Source: Pseudodesulfovibrio nedwellii
Lineage (GTDB): Bacteria; Desulfobacterota; Desulfovibrionia; Desulfovibrionales; Desulfovibrionaceae
DNA: 64,000 bases
Direction: 5' to 3'
Assembly: GCF_027923765.1 (NCBI RefSeq)
Contig: NZ_AP026709.1
Location: 3,461,501 to 3,525,500 of the forward strand
Under the pieces are notes generated by a model. The model was not told the DNA's origin and searched no databases. It saw only the letters and a list, made by a program, of their open reading frames with translations. A program made the translations under genes and the position numbers. Positions within the stretch are counted from its first letter, which is position 1; each line of letters starts with the position of its first letter. Shown piece by piece: positions 7,835 to 16,154 of this stretch.

Positions 7835-8831
7835 ATGGAATTCCTTTCTTCAGTCCTGTGTATACTGTGTCTCGGGCCAGTTCAGCGCATTCGGCCATGG
7901 GTCCCTTGTCCAAAAGATGCAGGCACCCTGCCAGATTCAGGGCCACCATGTCCATCATGGCGCGGGGGCCATCTCCAGCGAGAATCTCCTTGAGTTTGAC
8001 CACGGCATCTTCTTTGCTGGTCACAACAACTTCTTTGGGATCATGCGCTTTAAAGCCGAGTTGCTGAGGGTTGACCGTGGTTTTTTCCATCACGCCGTCA
8101 TGGATGATGTACCCCCGGTTAACGCCCCATGTGGTTAGTTCATCGAATCCTCCTGCTCCGGAGAAAAGGAGTGCGCGGTTAACGCCGGTCAGAAGTAGGG
8201 TTTCGCCCATGAGTTCCAGTCGTTCCGGGTCGCCTACGCCCAAGAGTTGGTGGGATGGACGGGCCGGGTTGAGCAACGGTCCCATGAAGTTGAACAGGGT
8301 ACGGATACCGAGTTGCTGGCGAACGGGCATGACGTGTTTGAAGGCCGGGTGGTAAGCTGGCGCGAACAGAAAGGCGAAGTTGTGTTTCTTTAAACCTTCA
8401 GCGGCTTTTTCTGGGGCCATGTCCAACGGGATGCCGAGGGCTTCCAGAGCATCGGCTGATCCGCATGAAGAAGACAAGGCGCGGTTGCCGTGTTTGGCAA
8501 CGGTGTATCCCATGTCCGCGAGAAACAGGGAGACTGCCGTGGAGTTGTTGAAGCTGCATTGGCCGTCACCACCTGTGCCGCAGGTGTCGATGACCGGTTC
8601 CTTTCGGGTGCCGTCAAAGCCGGGGATCTTGATGGCGTGGGCTACTCCGGCACGGACTCCGGCGGCCAGATCCGTGGAGTCTTCACCCTTGACGCGTAGC
8701 CCCATGAGGAAGGCTCCGGTTTGGGATTCGGTCATTTTCCCGTCCATGAGTTCGGTGAACATAAAGTCCGCCTGCATGTCGGTGAGTGGCTTTCGCTGTG
8801 CAATGATTTCAAGTATTTCAGGTATGGTCAT
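7824..8831 (-). CDS. trpD: Anthranilate phosphoribosyltransferase
   Basis: Transfers phosphoribose from PRPP to anthranilate. 335 residues. The PRPP-binding signature CGTGGDG is present, as is KHGNRALSSSCGSADALEALG, which covers the anthranilate and metal-binding region. The N-terminal all-helical dimerisation domain begins with TIPEILEIIAQRKPL. This is the stand-alone form, not fused to trpG as in enteric bacteria. Four bases separate it from trpG. Confidence 0.96.
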   Translation of the reverse strand: MTIPEILEIIAQRKPLTDMQADFMFTELMDGKMTESQTGAFLMGLRVKGEDSTDLAAGVRAGVAHAIKIPGFDGTRKEPVIDTCGTGGDGQCSFNNSTAVSLFLADMGYTVAKHGNRALSSSCGSADALEALGIPLDMAPEKAAEGLKKHNFAFLFAPAYHPAFKHVMPVRQQLGIRTLFNFMGPLLNPARPSHQLLGVGDPERLELMGETLLLTGVNRALLFSGAGGFDELTTWGVNRGYIIHDGVMEKTTVNPQQLGFKAHDPKEVVVTSKEDAVVKLKEILAGDGPRAMMDMVALNLAGCLHLLDKGPMAECAELARDTVYTGLKKGIPYVE

Positions 8832-8835
8832 ATCA

Positions 8836-9408
8836 TTATCCTTGTATATTCAGAAAGTTCTGGAGTAATTTCGGGCCGTCCGGTGTGAGGATGGATTCCG
8901 GGTGGAACTGGACGCCATGCCATGGCCGGTCCTTGTACTGGATACCCATGATTTCGCCCTGTCGGGTTCGGGCCGTGACATCGAGTGTGTCTGCCGCTTT
9001 CTCAGCCGGAACAATGAGCGAGTGGTATCTGCACACCTCGAAGGGTGAGTCGAGACCGGCAAAAATGCCTTGCCCACCGTGGATTACCTGCGAGGTCTTG
9101 CCGTGCATGATACGTTCGGCGCGTTCTACAGGTGCTCCGGCAAAGTGCCCAAGGGTCTGATGCCCCAGACATACGCCGAATACCGGAATCGCTTTAGGCA
9201 GTCGGCTGAGGAATTCCAGACAAAAACCGGCATTTTCCGGGTTGCTTGGTCCGGGTGAAAGACAAACTCGTTCAAGCGTGCCGCTTTGTGCTAGATCCAG
9301 TACTGTTTCACGGTCGTTGCGGATGACCACGGGGTCGGCTCCAAGTTGTTGGAAGGCCTGTACCAGATTGAAGGTGAAGGAATCGAAATTATCTATCAGC
9401 AAAAACAT
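8836..9408 (-). CDS. trpG: Anthranilate synthase, glutamine amidotransferase subunit
   Basis: Class I glutamine amidotransferase that supplies ammonia to TrpE. 190 residues. The catalytic triad is visible: Cys80 in GVCLGHQ, and His169 and Glu171 in QFHPESI. The N-terminal LLIDNFDSFTFNL is the standard family start. It overlaps the 3' end of trpE by 20 bases. No PabA-specific neighbour is present, and its place in the trp operon argues for anthranilate synthase, although such subunits can also serve p-aminobenzoate synthase. Confidence 0.95.
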   Translation of the reverse strand: MFLLIDNFDSFTFNLVQAFQQLGADPVVIRNDRETVLDLAQSGTLERVCLSPGPSNPENAGFCLEFLSRLPKAIPVFGVCLGHQTLGHFAGAPVERAERIMHGKTSQVIHGGQGIFAGLDSPFEVCRYHSLIVPAEKAADTLDVTARTRQGEIMGIQYKDRPWHGVQFHPESILTPDGPKLLQNFLNIQG

Positions 9409-10846
9409 CGGTTCCCCCCTTGCCTGTGATGACTTCCAGAATAACTCGTGCCTTGTTGTGACATTCGTTCCACTCGGATTCAGCGTCCGAGTCGTACACG
9501 ATGCCAGCTCCGGCCTGCCAGTGGCAGATGCCGTTTCGAATCCACATGGACCGGATGGTAATGCCCGTGTCGAGGGAGATAACGCCGTCGTCCAGCCCCA
9601 TCCAGCCTATGCAGCCGCCATAAGGGCCGCGTTCCTGTGGTTCCAGATCGGCGATAATTTCCATGGCCCGAATTTTCGGTGCGCCGGATAATGTTCCCGC
9701 CGGGAAGGTGGATTGAAGAACATCCACGCCATCCAGTCCGTCTTTTAGCTCGCCTTCCACATAGGAAGTGAGGTGCATGACATGGGAGAAGCGTTCAACG
9801 TTCATGAATTTTTCGACGGTGACTGTGCCGGGTTTGGAAATACGACCCAGATCGTTTCGCCCGAGGTCGACCAGCATGACATGCTCGGCCCGTTCTTTGG
9901 GGTCGGCCAACAGTTCTTTTTCCAGACGCATATCTTCTTTCTCGGTTTCGCCTCTCCAGCGAGTTCCGGCGATGGGACGTACTTCCAGATGTCCGGCCGA
10001 GCTTCTGACCATCATTTCCGGGGATGATCCGAGCAGGGTGGTGCCACAGGTTTTGCCCATGGACGAGCAGTCCGGGAATTTCATGTAGAACATGAATGGT
10101 GAAGGGTTGGCCTGTCTGAGGCGGCGATAAATCTTGAAAGGTTCATCCGGCAAAGGCACGGTGAATCGGGTGGACAACACCACTTGAATGCATTCGCCTT
10201 CGGCAATGAGTTCCTTGCACCGCTCTACGCCGCGCATGTATTCTTCCTTACCGGGATGGACCGTGGGTGTCCCGACCTCGGGAGCAGTCAGGTCCGCGCC
10301 CCATTGAATGGGGGCAGGCATGGGGGTCGCGCCTTTATCAAGGCTGAGATAGCAGCAGGAGTGGCGCAGGTGATCGAAAAGGACCATTTGTCCGGGCAGG
10401 ACTAAACACGCCTCGGCATCGGCTGGTTTGCAGCATTCGGTCAGCTTGCGTTCGAACATGCCAGCTACGCCATATCCGAAGTAGCCGTACAGACCGCGAG
10501 TCAGACCGGGGAGGCCGTCACGCGCGTTGCCACCGGTGGTTTCCTGCGTGATTGAGAGTAGTTTCACGGCCTTTTTAATGCCGGTGAGATACTCCATACC
10601 TTCCAGCTCTTTGAGCTGGGCGAGTCTATCGTCTGAAACTTCTACCACCAGCTTGCCATCCACAGGGTGGAGCATGAGTCGATAGTCCCAGGCGATCAAA
10701 CTGTATCGACCAAGGCGACCATCCACCTCTGCCGATTCCAGCAAAATGCCGGGTTGGTCTCCCACCAGTCCCATATAGAGGGATATGGTGGTCTGGACGT
10801 CAGCCGGGAGCCACTTCCCGTGCTGCGTCAGTGAAATCTTTTCCAT
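9389..10846 (-). CDS. trpE: Anthranilate synthase component I
   Basis: Converts chorismate to anthranilate using ammonia from TrpG. The start MEKISL at 10846 follows AAGGA; an upstream extension to 10903 adds residues from the leader and is not supported. The protein has 485 residues. An LLES motif (residues 35-38) near the N-terminus marks the tryptophan feedback site of this family. The chorismate-binding domain shows PIAGTRWRGETEKED, VDLGRNDLGRI and the C-terminal GAPKIRAMEI. It is the first gene of the trp section and lies behind a candidate attenuator that overlaps the end of tyrA. Confidence 0.96.
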   Translation of the reverse strand: MEKISLTQHGKWLPADVQTTISLYMGLVGDQPGILLESAEVDGRLGRYSLIAWDYRLMLHPVDGKLVVEVSDDRLAQLKELEGMEYLTGIKKAVKLLSITQETTGGNARDGLPGLTRGLYGYFGYGVAGMFERKLTECCKPADAEACLVLPGQMVLFDHLRHSCCYLSLDKGATPMPAPIQWGADLTAPEVGTPTVHPGKEEYMRGVERCKELIAEGECIQVVLSTRFTVPLPDEPFKIYRRLRQANPSPFMFYMKFPDCSSMGKTCGTTLLGSSPEMMVRSSAGHLEVRPIAGTRWRGETEKEDMRLEKELLADPKERAEHVMLVDLGRNDLGRISKPGTVTVEKFMNVERFSHVMHLTSYVEGELKDGLDGVDVLQSTFPAGTLSGAPKIRAMEIIADLEPQERGPYGGCIGWMGLDDGVISLDTGITIRSMWIRNGICHWQAGAGIVYDSDAESEWNECHNKARVILEVITGKGGTDVFADR

Positions 10847-10882
10847 TATTTTTCCTTGTAGGTTCAGTCTCGTTAGTTGAGC

Positions 10883-10909
10883 GGGCGAGGTATAACCTCC
10901 CACCCTTTT
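10883..10909 (-). other. Short hairpin in trpE leader
   Basis: GGGCGAGGT and ACCTCCCACCC can pair closely around a 3-base loop about 40 bases upstream of trpE. It could be a transcript-stabilising or translation-modulating hairpin. Two very short reading frames (MKGT after AGGAG, and MKTEKR) precede it and are probably incidental. Confidence 0.3.
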
Positions 10910-10964
10910 ACCTTTTTTCGGTTTTCATATGACTTTCACGTCCCTTTCATTGTGTGCTCCTTAT

Positions 10965-10999
10965 AAAAAAGGCCGTACCCTTTCTGGGGGTGCGGCCTT
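10965..10999 (-). terminator. Terminator of the tyrA-trpE attenuator
   Basis: AAGGCCGCACCC pairs with GGGTACGGCCTT and is followed by TTTTTTATAA on the minus strand, a canonical intrinsic terminator inside the operon, between tyrA and trpE. Confidence 0.85.
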
Positions 11000-11067
11000 G
11001 GTTCACGTTTGATTCCAAGTAACGGCATGAGCCGCACCATTTATGAAGTTTCGTTACGCCACCACCA
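10965..11067 (-). promoter_or_regulatory. Candidate Trp attenuator using the 3' end of tyrA as leader
   Basis: Three consecutive TGG (Trp) codons (11067-11059) end just before the tyrA stop at 11043-11041. Directly after the stop, GGTGCGGC (11038-11031) is the perfect complement of GCCGCACC (10996-10989), which is the 5' arm of the downstream terminator. Pairing of these two would destroy the terminator. A ribosome that reaches the stop codon would cover the first segment and let the terminator form. A ribosome stalled at the Trp codons would leave it free to form the antiterminator and allow trpE transcription. A further 6-bp pairing (GTAACG with CGTTAC) may act as the pause hairpin. The geometry is that of classical trp attenuation, but with a structural gene as leader. 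Confidence 0.7.
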
Positions 11068-11811
11068 CTGTGCCCGATCTGCGAGCAGATCGAGATCACC
11101 GCCTGCGGCCAGGCTGAGGTAGGACATGAATTTGCGGTTGACTTCCTGAAGAAATGGATTCGATTCAGAGATGATCTCGAAGAGTTCCGTATCCTGTGTG
11201 AGCATTTTACGGGCAGAGTCCAATCTGCGTTTGAACGAGGGGGTGATGAAGTTATCAATACCTTCCACATCTCTGGCTGCAGCTAAAAAAGCCACGGTGG
11301 ACGTGAAATTCAATCCCTGAACAAAGGCCATGGATCGGTCGTGATCTTCAGCTGTTGTCGAGAAACAGTCGTAGCCACATGCCTGCATGAGGCTGGTGAC
11401 TTTGTTTGCGGCATCTGTATCGGTCTCGCGTCCCGGCGCGACAGCAATCTTGGGTGTAAAATCTTCCGGGATGACTGGTCCGAAAAGCGGATGCGTACCG
11501 ACCACTGGACCGTCATAACTTTCTGTCATTGCTTTCATGGGGAGCATTTTGACTGAGCCAACATCGCACAGGATCGTGGTGCCGTTCAGGTACGGCACCA
11601 CCTGGTCCAAGACGGATTTCATGGCCGTTACCGGCACACTGAGCAGCAACATGTCGCAGTCGGTGAGAGCCTCGCGGAGTGTATCCTCGGTGTATGGAAG
11701 GTCCAAAGCAATGACAGTGCGTCCGAGATCGGCAAAGGCTTTGAAAAAAAGCCCGCCCATCTGACCGCTTGCGCCCGCGATGGCGATTGTATGTATATCT
11801 GCCTCAGTCAT
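11041..11811 (-). CDS. tyrA: Prephenate dehydrogenase
   Basis: NAD(P)-dependent oxidative decarboxylation of prephenate to 4-hydroxyphenylpyruvate for tyrosine. With the ATG at 11811 the protein has 256 residues and begins MTEADIHTIAIAGASGQMGG, a Rossmann glycine-rich loop at residues 13-20. LLLSVPVTAM and GTHPLFGP cover the substrate and active-site region. A longer reading from 11871 would overlap aroA by 56 bases. No chorismate mutase or ACT domain is attached. The C-terminus is unusual: ADRAQWWWRNETS, with three Trp codons in a row that appear to have a second, regulatory job for the downstream trp genes. Confidence 0.9.
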   Translation of the reverse strand: MTEADIHTIAIAGASGQMGGLFFKAFADLGRTVIALDLPYTEDTLREALTDCDMLLLSVPVTAMKSVLDQVVPYLNGTTILCDVGSVKMLPMKAMTESYDGPVVGTHPLFGPVIPEDFTPKIAVAPGRETDTDAANKVTSLMQACGYDCFSTTAEDHDRSMAFVQGLNFTSTVAFLAAARDVEGIDNFITPSFKRRLDSARKMLTQDTELFEIISESNPFLQEVNRKFMSYLSLAAGGDLDLLADRAQWWWRNETS

Positions 11812-11815
11812 TGCC

Positions 11816-13156
11816 TTATCCGATGATTTTTTCCCATTCGTCCCAGAAGCCGGGGAATGATTTGTTGACACAGGTCGGATTGTCGAGAGTGACGTCGATA
11901 CCCGCCAATTGAAACAGGGACATGGACATAGCCATGCGATGGTCGCCGTATGTCGTGAAATCTATTGCATGTCCGTTGGGCAGCCTGCCGGGGCGGATGA
12001 TGAGTGTGTCTTCAACGATTTCGGTTTCGGCCTGAGTGCGGGATACTTCCAGAGCACAGGCTTCCAGTCTGTCGGTTTCTTTGATGCGCAGATGGGCCAC
12101 ATTGGTGATGGTGGTCGGTGAGGTGGCGAATGCTGCGGCGGCGGAAACTGTCGGGACCAGATCCGGGCAACGGCCCATGTCCACGGTTATACCATGCAAG
12201 GTGCTCGGTTCAATGAGGATGCCGTCAAAGGTGACTTTGATCGATGCGCCCATCTGGCTGAGAATATCCATGATGGCCCGGTCGCCTTGAAGCGAATCAG
12301 CTGCCAGTCCCTTGATGAGTACGGGGCGTCTGCCAACAGCTCCGGCGGCCAGAAAGTAACTGGCGTTGGACCAGTCGCCTTCCACTCGATAATGTGTCGG
12401 ATCATAGCCGGTCGGTTTGACAATGAACCGAATTTTGCCAGGGCTGACGACCTTGATGGAGCGCCACGGTACGGCTTCCCATTTCTTGCCGTTTTTGATT
12501 TCGACTTCGAACCCTGCCTTGAAATCTTCCATGATGCGTAAGGTCAGAGCCACATACGGCCAGGAAACAGCTTTTTTTCCCGTGACCGTGATTGTGGTTT
12601 CATGGTCAGTCAAAGGCGCACCTAGGAGCAGACCGGAGAGGTATTGGCTGCTTTCTTCCAGGGTGATTTCCACCTTTTTCGAGGTGTAGCCTTTGCTGGT
12701 CATGATAAAGGGGAGGAATTCCTCTTTTTCAGCAAATTCGAATGTGGAGCCGAGTTTTTGCAAGGCTGTCACCAGTTCGGCCATGGGCCGTTCATGCATG
12801 CGCTGGGCGCCGTGTACTTTGAAGGAACCGTATCCGGCAGCGGCCACGGCGGTCATCAGACGGCAGGTGGTCCCGGATTCGTGCATGAATAATTCGTGCG
12901 GTTCTTCATCCTTGTGCTTGCCGTCAGCATTGCCGCCCTTGGGTCCGGACTCCATGCCTGTAACGATGAGTTTCCCGTCCTTTTCATCGATTTTTGCTCC
13001 GCAGGCGGTCAGACAACCGCGTGTGCGGGTGATGTCGTCTGAATCGAGGATAGATGATACTTCGGAGACGCCGTTGGCCAATGCTGCCGCGATGAGTGTG
13101 CGGTGGGAAAGCGACTTGCTGGCCGGTGCATTGATGATAATCGGTTCCTTGGTCAT
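11816..13156 (-). CDS. aroA: 3-phosphoshikimate 1-carboxyvinyltransferase (EPSP synthase)
   Basis: Joins PEP and shikimate 3-phosphate. 446 residues from the ATG at 13156, which has GGAG upstream and shares ATGA with the pheA stop. The N-terminal active-site segment NAPASKSLSHRTL carries the catalytic Lys14 and the substrate-binding Ser and Arg; HESGTTCRLMTAVAAA is the PEP/phosphate loop; LRIKETDRL is the C-terminal signature. An acidic/Lys-rich insert at about residues 75-90 (NADGKHKDEEP) is longer than in enteric AroA. The sequence resembles the divergent EPSP synthase class of Desulfovibrio more than the E. coli type. Confidence 0.93.
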   Translation of the reverse strand: MTKEPIIINAPASKSLSHRTLIAAALANGVSEVSSILDSDDITRTRGCLTACGAKIDEKDGKLIVTGMESGPKGGNADGKHKDEEPHELFMHESGTTCRLMTAVAAAGYGSFKVHGAQRMHERPMAELVTALQKLGSTFEFAEKEEFLPFIMTSKGYTSKKVEITLEESSQYLSGLLLGAPLTDHETTITVTGKKAVSWPYVALTLRIMEDFKAGFEVEIKNGKKWEAVPWRSIKVVSPGKIRFIVKPTGYDPTHYRVEGDWSNASYFLAAGAVGRRPVLIKGLAADSLQGDRAIMDILSQMGASIKVTFDGILIEPSTLHGITVDMGRCPDLVPTVSAAAAFATSPTTITNVAHLRIKETDRLEACALEVSRTQAETEIVEDTLIIRPGRLPNGHAIDFTTYGDHRMAMSMSLFQLAGIDVTLDNPTCVNKSFPGFWDEWEKIIG

Positions 13157-14253
13157 GATCGATTCTCCTGAGTGGGGTAGGTGCCGAGGACTCGCAGCGT
13201 ATGGCACTGCTGACGAATGTCCTCAAGGACGTCTTGGTAACGGTCGCCGCCCAAATCACATTCGAGGTCGGTGAAGAAAACATATTTCCATTTTTCACCT
13301 CGGAATGGACGGGATTCAAGCTTCGTCATATTGATGCCTTGATGGCCCAGAGTGGTCAACACGCGGGCCAGTGCACCCGGTTTGTCGGGCAAAGTGAAAA
13401 GTATGGTTGTCTTGTCGCGTCGGTCTTCTTGTGAAGGAGCTGCGCCGATGATGAGGAATCGTGTCCAGTTGTCGGGCAGGTCCTCAATTGATTGGGACAG
13501 CACGTTCATGGCGTGCATGTCAGCCAGCTTGATATGACCGATAACGGCAGCAGCTTTTTTGCCTGCTACTACTTCGGCAGCCTCAGCTGTTGATTCCATG
13601 GGGATGGTCGGTACATCCGGCAGATGGGTGCGCAACCAATCACGGCATTGGCCCAATGGTTGAGGGTGGGAGTATATGACCTCCACATCCTTAAGGGATT
13701 CGGCTTTGGACATGATCGAGTGGCTGATGCGACTGAAAACCTCGGCCTGAATGTAGACCTTGTATTTCATGAACAAGTCCACGACCTGCCCCACGGTGCC
13801 TTCAATCGTGTTTTCCATTGGTATAACGCCGAGTTCGGCTCCTTCCTCGGCCACGGCCCGGAATATTTCTTCAAAATTTCCCTTGGGAGTCAGGGATGCG
13901 GCACTGCCCATGTGTTCGATGGCAGCAAAATAGGAGAAGGTCCCTTCAGGGCCAAGATAGACCACACGCTCGGGGCGTTGCAGATGGCGCGAGGAGCTCA
14001 TGATCTCGCGGTAGATGGTGCGCAGGTGTTTGTCCGGCAACGGGCCGGGACTGGAACCCGCGATCTTGTTCATGACTTCCTGCTCGCGGAAGGGTTTGTA
14101 GATGGCTTCGCCCTTGGACGCTTTGTATCGGCCTACACCGAGGCTCAGATTTGCCCGTTGATTGAGCAGGTCCACGATTCGACGATCCACGGAGTCGATG
14201 GACTCGCGCAGTTCGCCGAGATCGGGAATATCGTTGTGGTCTTTATCTGCCAT
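13153..14253 (-). CDS. pheA: Bifunctional chorismate mutase / prephenate dehydratase
   Basis: A 366-residue fusion for phenylalanine synthesis. Residues about 10-90 form an AroQ-class chorismate mutase helix bundle (LRESIDSVDRRIVDLLNQRA). Residues about 97-275 form the dehydratase (YLGPEGTFSYFAA; GVIPMENTIEGTVGQVVD; NWTRFLII, with the catalytic Thr). Residues about 285-360 form an ACT domain with the ESRP motif (LESRPFRGEKW), which binds Phe for feedback inhibition. ATG at 14253; the stop is fused to the aroA start as ATGA. Confidence 0.96.
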   Translation of the reverse strand: MADKDHNDIPDLGELRESIDSVDRRIVDLLNQRANLSLGVGRYKASKGEAIYKPFREQEVMNKIAGSSPGPLPDKHLRTIYREIMSSSRHLQRPERVVYLGPEGTFSYFAAIEHMGSAASLTPKGNFEEIFRAVAEEGAELGVIPMENTIEGTVGQVVDLFMKYKVYIQAEVFSRISHSIMSKAESLKDVEVIYSHPQPLGQCRDWLRTHLPDVPTIPMESTAEAAEVVAGKKAAAVIGHIKLADMHAMNVLSQSIEDLPDNWTRFLIIGAAPSQEDRRDKTTILFTLPDKPGALARVLTTLGHQGINMTKLESRPFRGEKWKYVFFTDLECDLGGDRYQDVLEDIRQQCHTLRVLGTYPTQENRS

Positions 14254-14268
14254 GACGTTCTCCGAAGC

Positions 14269-15252
14269 CTAAGCTTCCTTGATTTCTTCTTTGATGCGCA
14301 TGCCGAAGTGTCGACCAGCTTCATCGGTTTTGACCATGATTTTATCACCAACCTTGAGGGTCACGACGGACACTGGTTCACCTTTGTCCGAGACAACGCG
14401 GATGGTTTCGGCGTTTTGCAGGAAAATTTGACCTTCGGTGGTGGCTTCTTTGGTTTTGATTGCGGCCTTAATGAGCAACATGGGCCGAACTTCCACTTTG
14501 ACGCGGCCTACGGTGGCTATACTGGTGTCACCATTTGCACCCACGATGAGCACGTCGTCGCCAGCACCTAACTCATCCAGATAGGTCGTTTTGTCACCGG
14601 GCATTTGGGCATAGGCGTGAACTGCTCCCGCATTGATACGGAAGGGGCGTGCAGCCACATACGGATTGGATTCGGTCTCTGCATGGACAAGGAAGGAGAA
14701 GGCGGAGGAGTTGCCGATGAGCATGCCTTGGCCTTTTTTCAGGACGGAAATGGTGTCGACACAAACGCGGTGTCCCAACCCGGTGGATTCGATCTCGGTA
14801 ACTTCGGCGGTTTGGAGGTCCATGGTTCCCTGCGAGAGTTTGAGTTCGGAGACGATCTGCTTGAGGTCGGATGCGCCTTCGGGCAATACGACCACGGTGT
14901 CACAACCGCGTTCCAGAATTCCTGCGGCCAACACAGCCCGGTCCAGCGATTCACATTCAAGAGCAAGAGAATCCACCTGCGCAAGGATGTTTTCTACTGG
15001 AATGATTTCCCATCCCTTTTTGAGTACGACATCCTTGCCGTCACGAATGCCTTTGATGGCAATGTCTTCATCGGCTTTCTTGGTCAACTCGACCACGGGC
15101 ATATCGTCTGGAGTGATGACCGTGACTCGACCGAGAGATTTGACTGCCTTGGCCTGATCTTTCTCGACCATCACAGCGTCTACACCGGACTCAAGAGCCA
15201 GAGTGACGAGGTTCTTGTCAAAGGGGATGGACTTGAAGATGACTTTTTTCAT
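14269..15252 (-). CDS. 3-dehydroquinate synthase II (AroB')
   Basis: The archaeal-type enzyme that makes 3-dehydroquinate by NAD-dependent oxidative deamination and cyclisation of ADH, replacing classical AroB. 327 residues, typical of the family. Recognisable segments are KGWEIIPVENILAQ, GLGHRVCVDTIS, GSSAFSFLVHAE (here preceded by MLIGNS) and FRINAGAVHAY. It lies 12 bases downstream of the gene for its partner ADH synthase. The two together bypass DAHP synthase and AroB, as established for methanogens and for Desulfovibrio relatives. Confidence 0.93.
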   Translation of the reverse strand: MKKVIFKSIPFDKNLVTLALESGVDAVMVEKDQAKAVKSLGRVTVITPDDMPVVELTKKADEDIAIKGIRDGKDVVLKKGWEIIPVENILAQVDSLALECESLDRAVLAAGILERGCDTVVVLPEGASDLKQIVSELKLSQGTMDLQTAEVTEIESTGLGHRVCVDTISVLKKGQGMLIGNSSAFSFLVHAETESNPYVAARPFRINAGAVHAYAQMPGDKTTYLDELGAGDDVLIVGANGDTSIATVGRVKVEVRPMLLIKAAIKTKEATTEGQIFLQNAETIRVVSDKGEPVSVVTLKVGDKIMVKTDEAGRHFGMRIKEEIKEA

Positions 15253-15264
15253 TGTATGGTACCG

Positions 15265-16062
15265 TTATCCATTGAGGTGATTGAGAGCGGTTTCCACAGA
15301 TTCGTCAGCGTGGACCACCATGTTGAGCGCTTCGACCAGACGGGTCGGATTTTCATGTTGGAATACGTTGCGGCCCACGGACAATCCTGCGCCACCGGCT
15401 TCCAGAGAATCATGTACCATCTGAAGAAATGCTTCTGTGCTGTCAAGTTTGGGACCACCAGCTATGACAACAGGAATACAACAGGAATCGCACACATGGG
15501 CAAAGGTGTCTATGTTGCCAGTGTACGGGACTTTCACAACGTCCGCACCGAGTTCTGTGCCAACACGGGCGCAATGGGCCACGACTTTTGCGTCGTATTC
15601 GTCAGAAATTTTGGAACCGCGAGCGTAGACCATGGCCAGCAACGGGATGCCCCATCTGGCTGCGTCAGAAGAAATTTTGCCGAAGTCGTTGAGCATGGCA
15701 GCCTCGGTTTCGTCGCCGAGGTTACAATGGATGGAAACGGCGTCTGCGCCGAGACGGACGGCATCTTCCACACTTGCGACCAGTGTTTTGGCATTGGGGA
15801 AGGGAGACAAGGAAGTGGAAGCTGACAGATGGACGATCAGCCCGATGTCCTTGCCCTGGGCTCGGTGTCCACAACGAACCAGTCCTTTGTGCTCGATGAC
15901 TGCGTTGGCACCGCCGTCAACAACTTTGCCGACGGCCTCGCGCATATCGACCAGCCCATCGATAGGGCCGACGGTTACGCCGTGATCCATGGGAACTACG
16001 ATAGTTCGGCCGGTATTCCGATTGAAGATTCTTTCCAGTCTGATGGCTTTACCTATGTGCAT
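15265..16062 (-). CDS. 2-amino-3,7-dideoxy-D-threo-hept-6-ulosonate synthase (ADH synthase)
   Basis: Class I aldolase-fold enzyme that starts the alternative shikimate route from a 6-deoxy-5-ketofructose 1-phosphate type donor and aspartate semialdehyde. 265 residues. The Schiff-base lysine is Lys177 in DVVKVPYTG, the acid/base pair Asp26-His27 is in PMDHGVT, and the C-terminal phosphate site is [12 protein letters not shown]. Fructose-bisphosphate aldolase of the same fold is the main alternative, but linkage to dehydroquinate synthase II and the aromatic operon settles the role. It is the first structural gene of the operon, directly after a leader-peptide attenuator. Confidence 0.93.
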   Translation of the reverse strand: MHIGKAIRLERIFNRNTGRTIVVPMDHGVTVGPIDGLVDMREAVGKVVDGGANAVIEHKGLVRCGHRAQGKDIGLIVHLSASTSLSPFPNAKTLVASVEDAVRLGADAVSIHCNLGDETEAAMLNDFGKISSDAARWGIPLLAMVYARGSKISDEYDAKVVAHCARVGTELGADVVKVPYTGNIDTFAHVCDSCCIPVVIAGGPKLDSTEAFLQMVHDSLEAGGAGLSVGRNVFQHENPTRLVEALNMVVHADESVETALNHLNG

Positions 16063-16113
16063 TTTATTCTCCTTGAGGTTGTCCCTTCACTGAGTGAGCA
16101 TCCAACCGACGAG

Positions 16114-16154
16114 CCACAAAAAACAAGGGCCGCCGGCTTTCGCCCGCGGCCCTT
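16114..16154 (-). terminator. Attenuator terminator in the aromatic operon leader
   Basis: A 13-bp stem with one mismatch (16142-16154 with 16125-16137) closed by a GAAA tetraloop, followed on the minus strand by GTTTTTTG. It lies between the leader peptide and the ADH synthase gene. Confidence 0.85.

Noticed and set aside
10876-10960. Very short frames (MKGT, MKTEKR) between the attenuator and trpE as a second Trp leader
   Set aside because: They contain no Trp codons and lie after the terminator.
14605-15825. A 406-codon plus-strand frame opposite dehydroquinate synthase II and ADH synthase
   Set aside because: Mirror frame of two well-supported enzymes, with His/Asp/Gly composition typical of such shadows.
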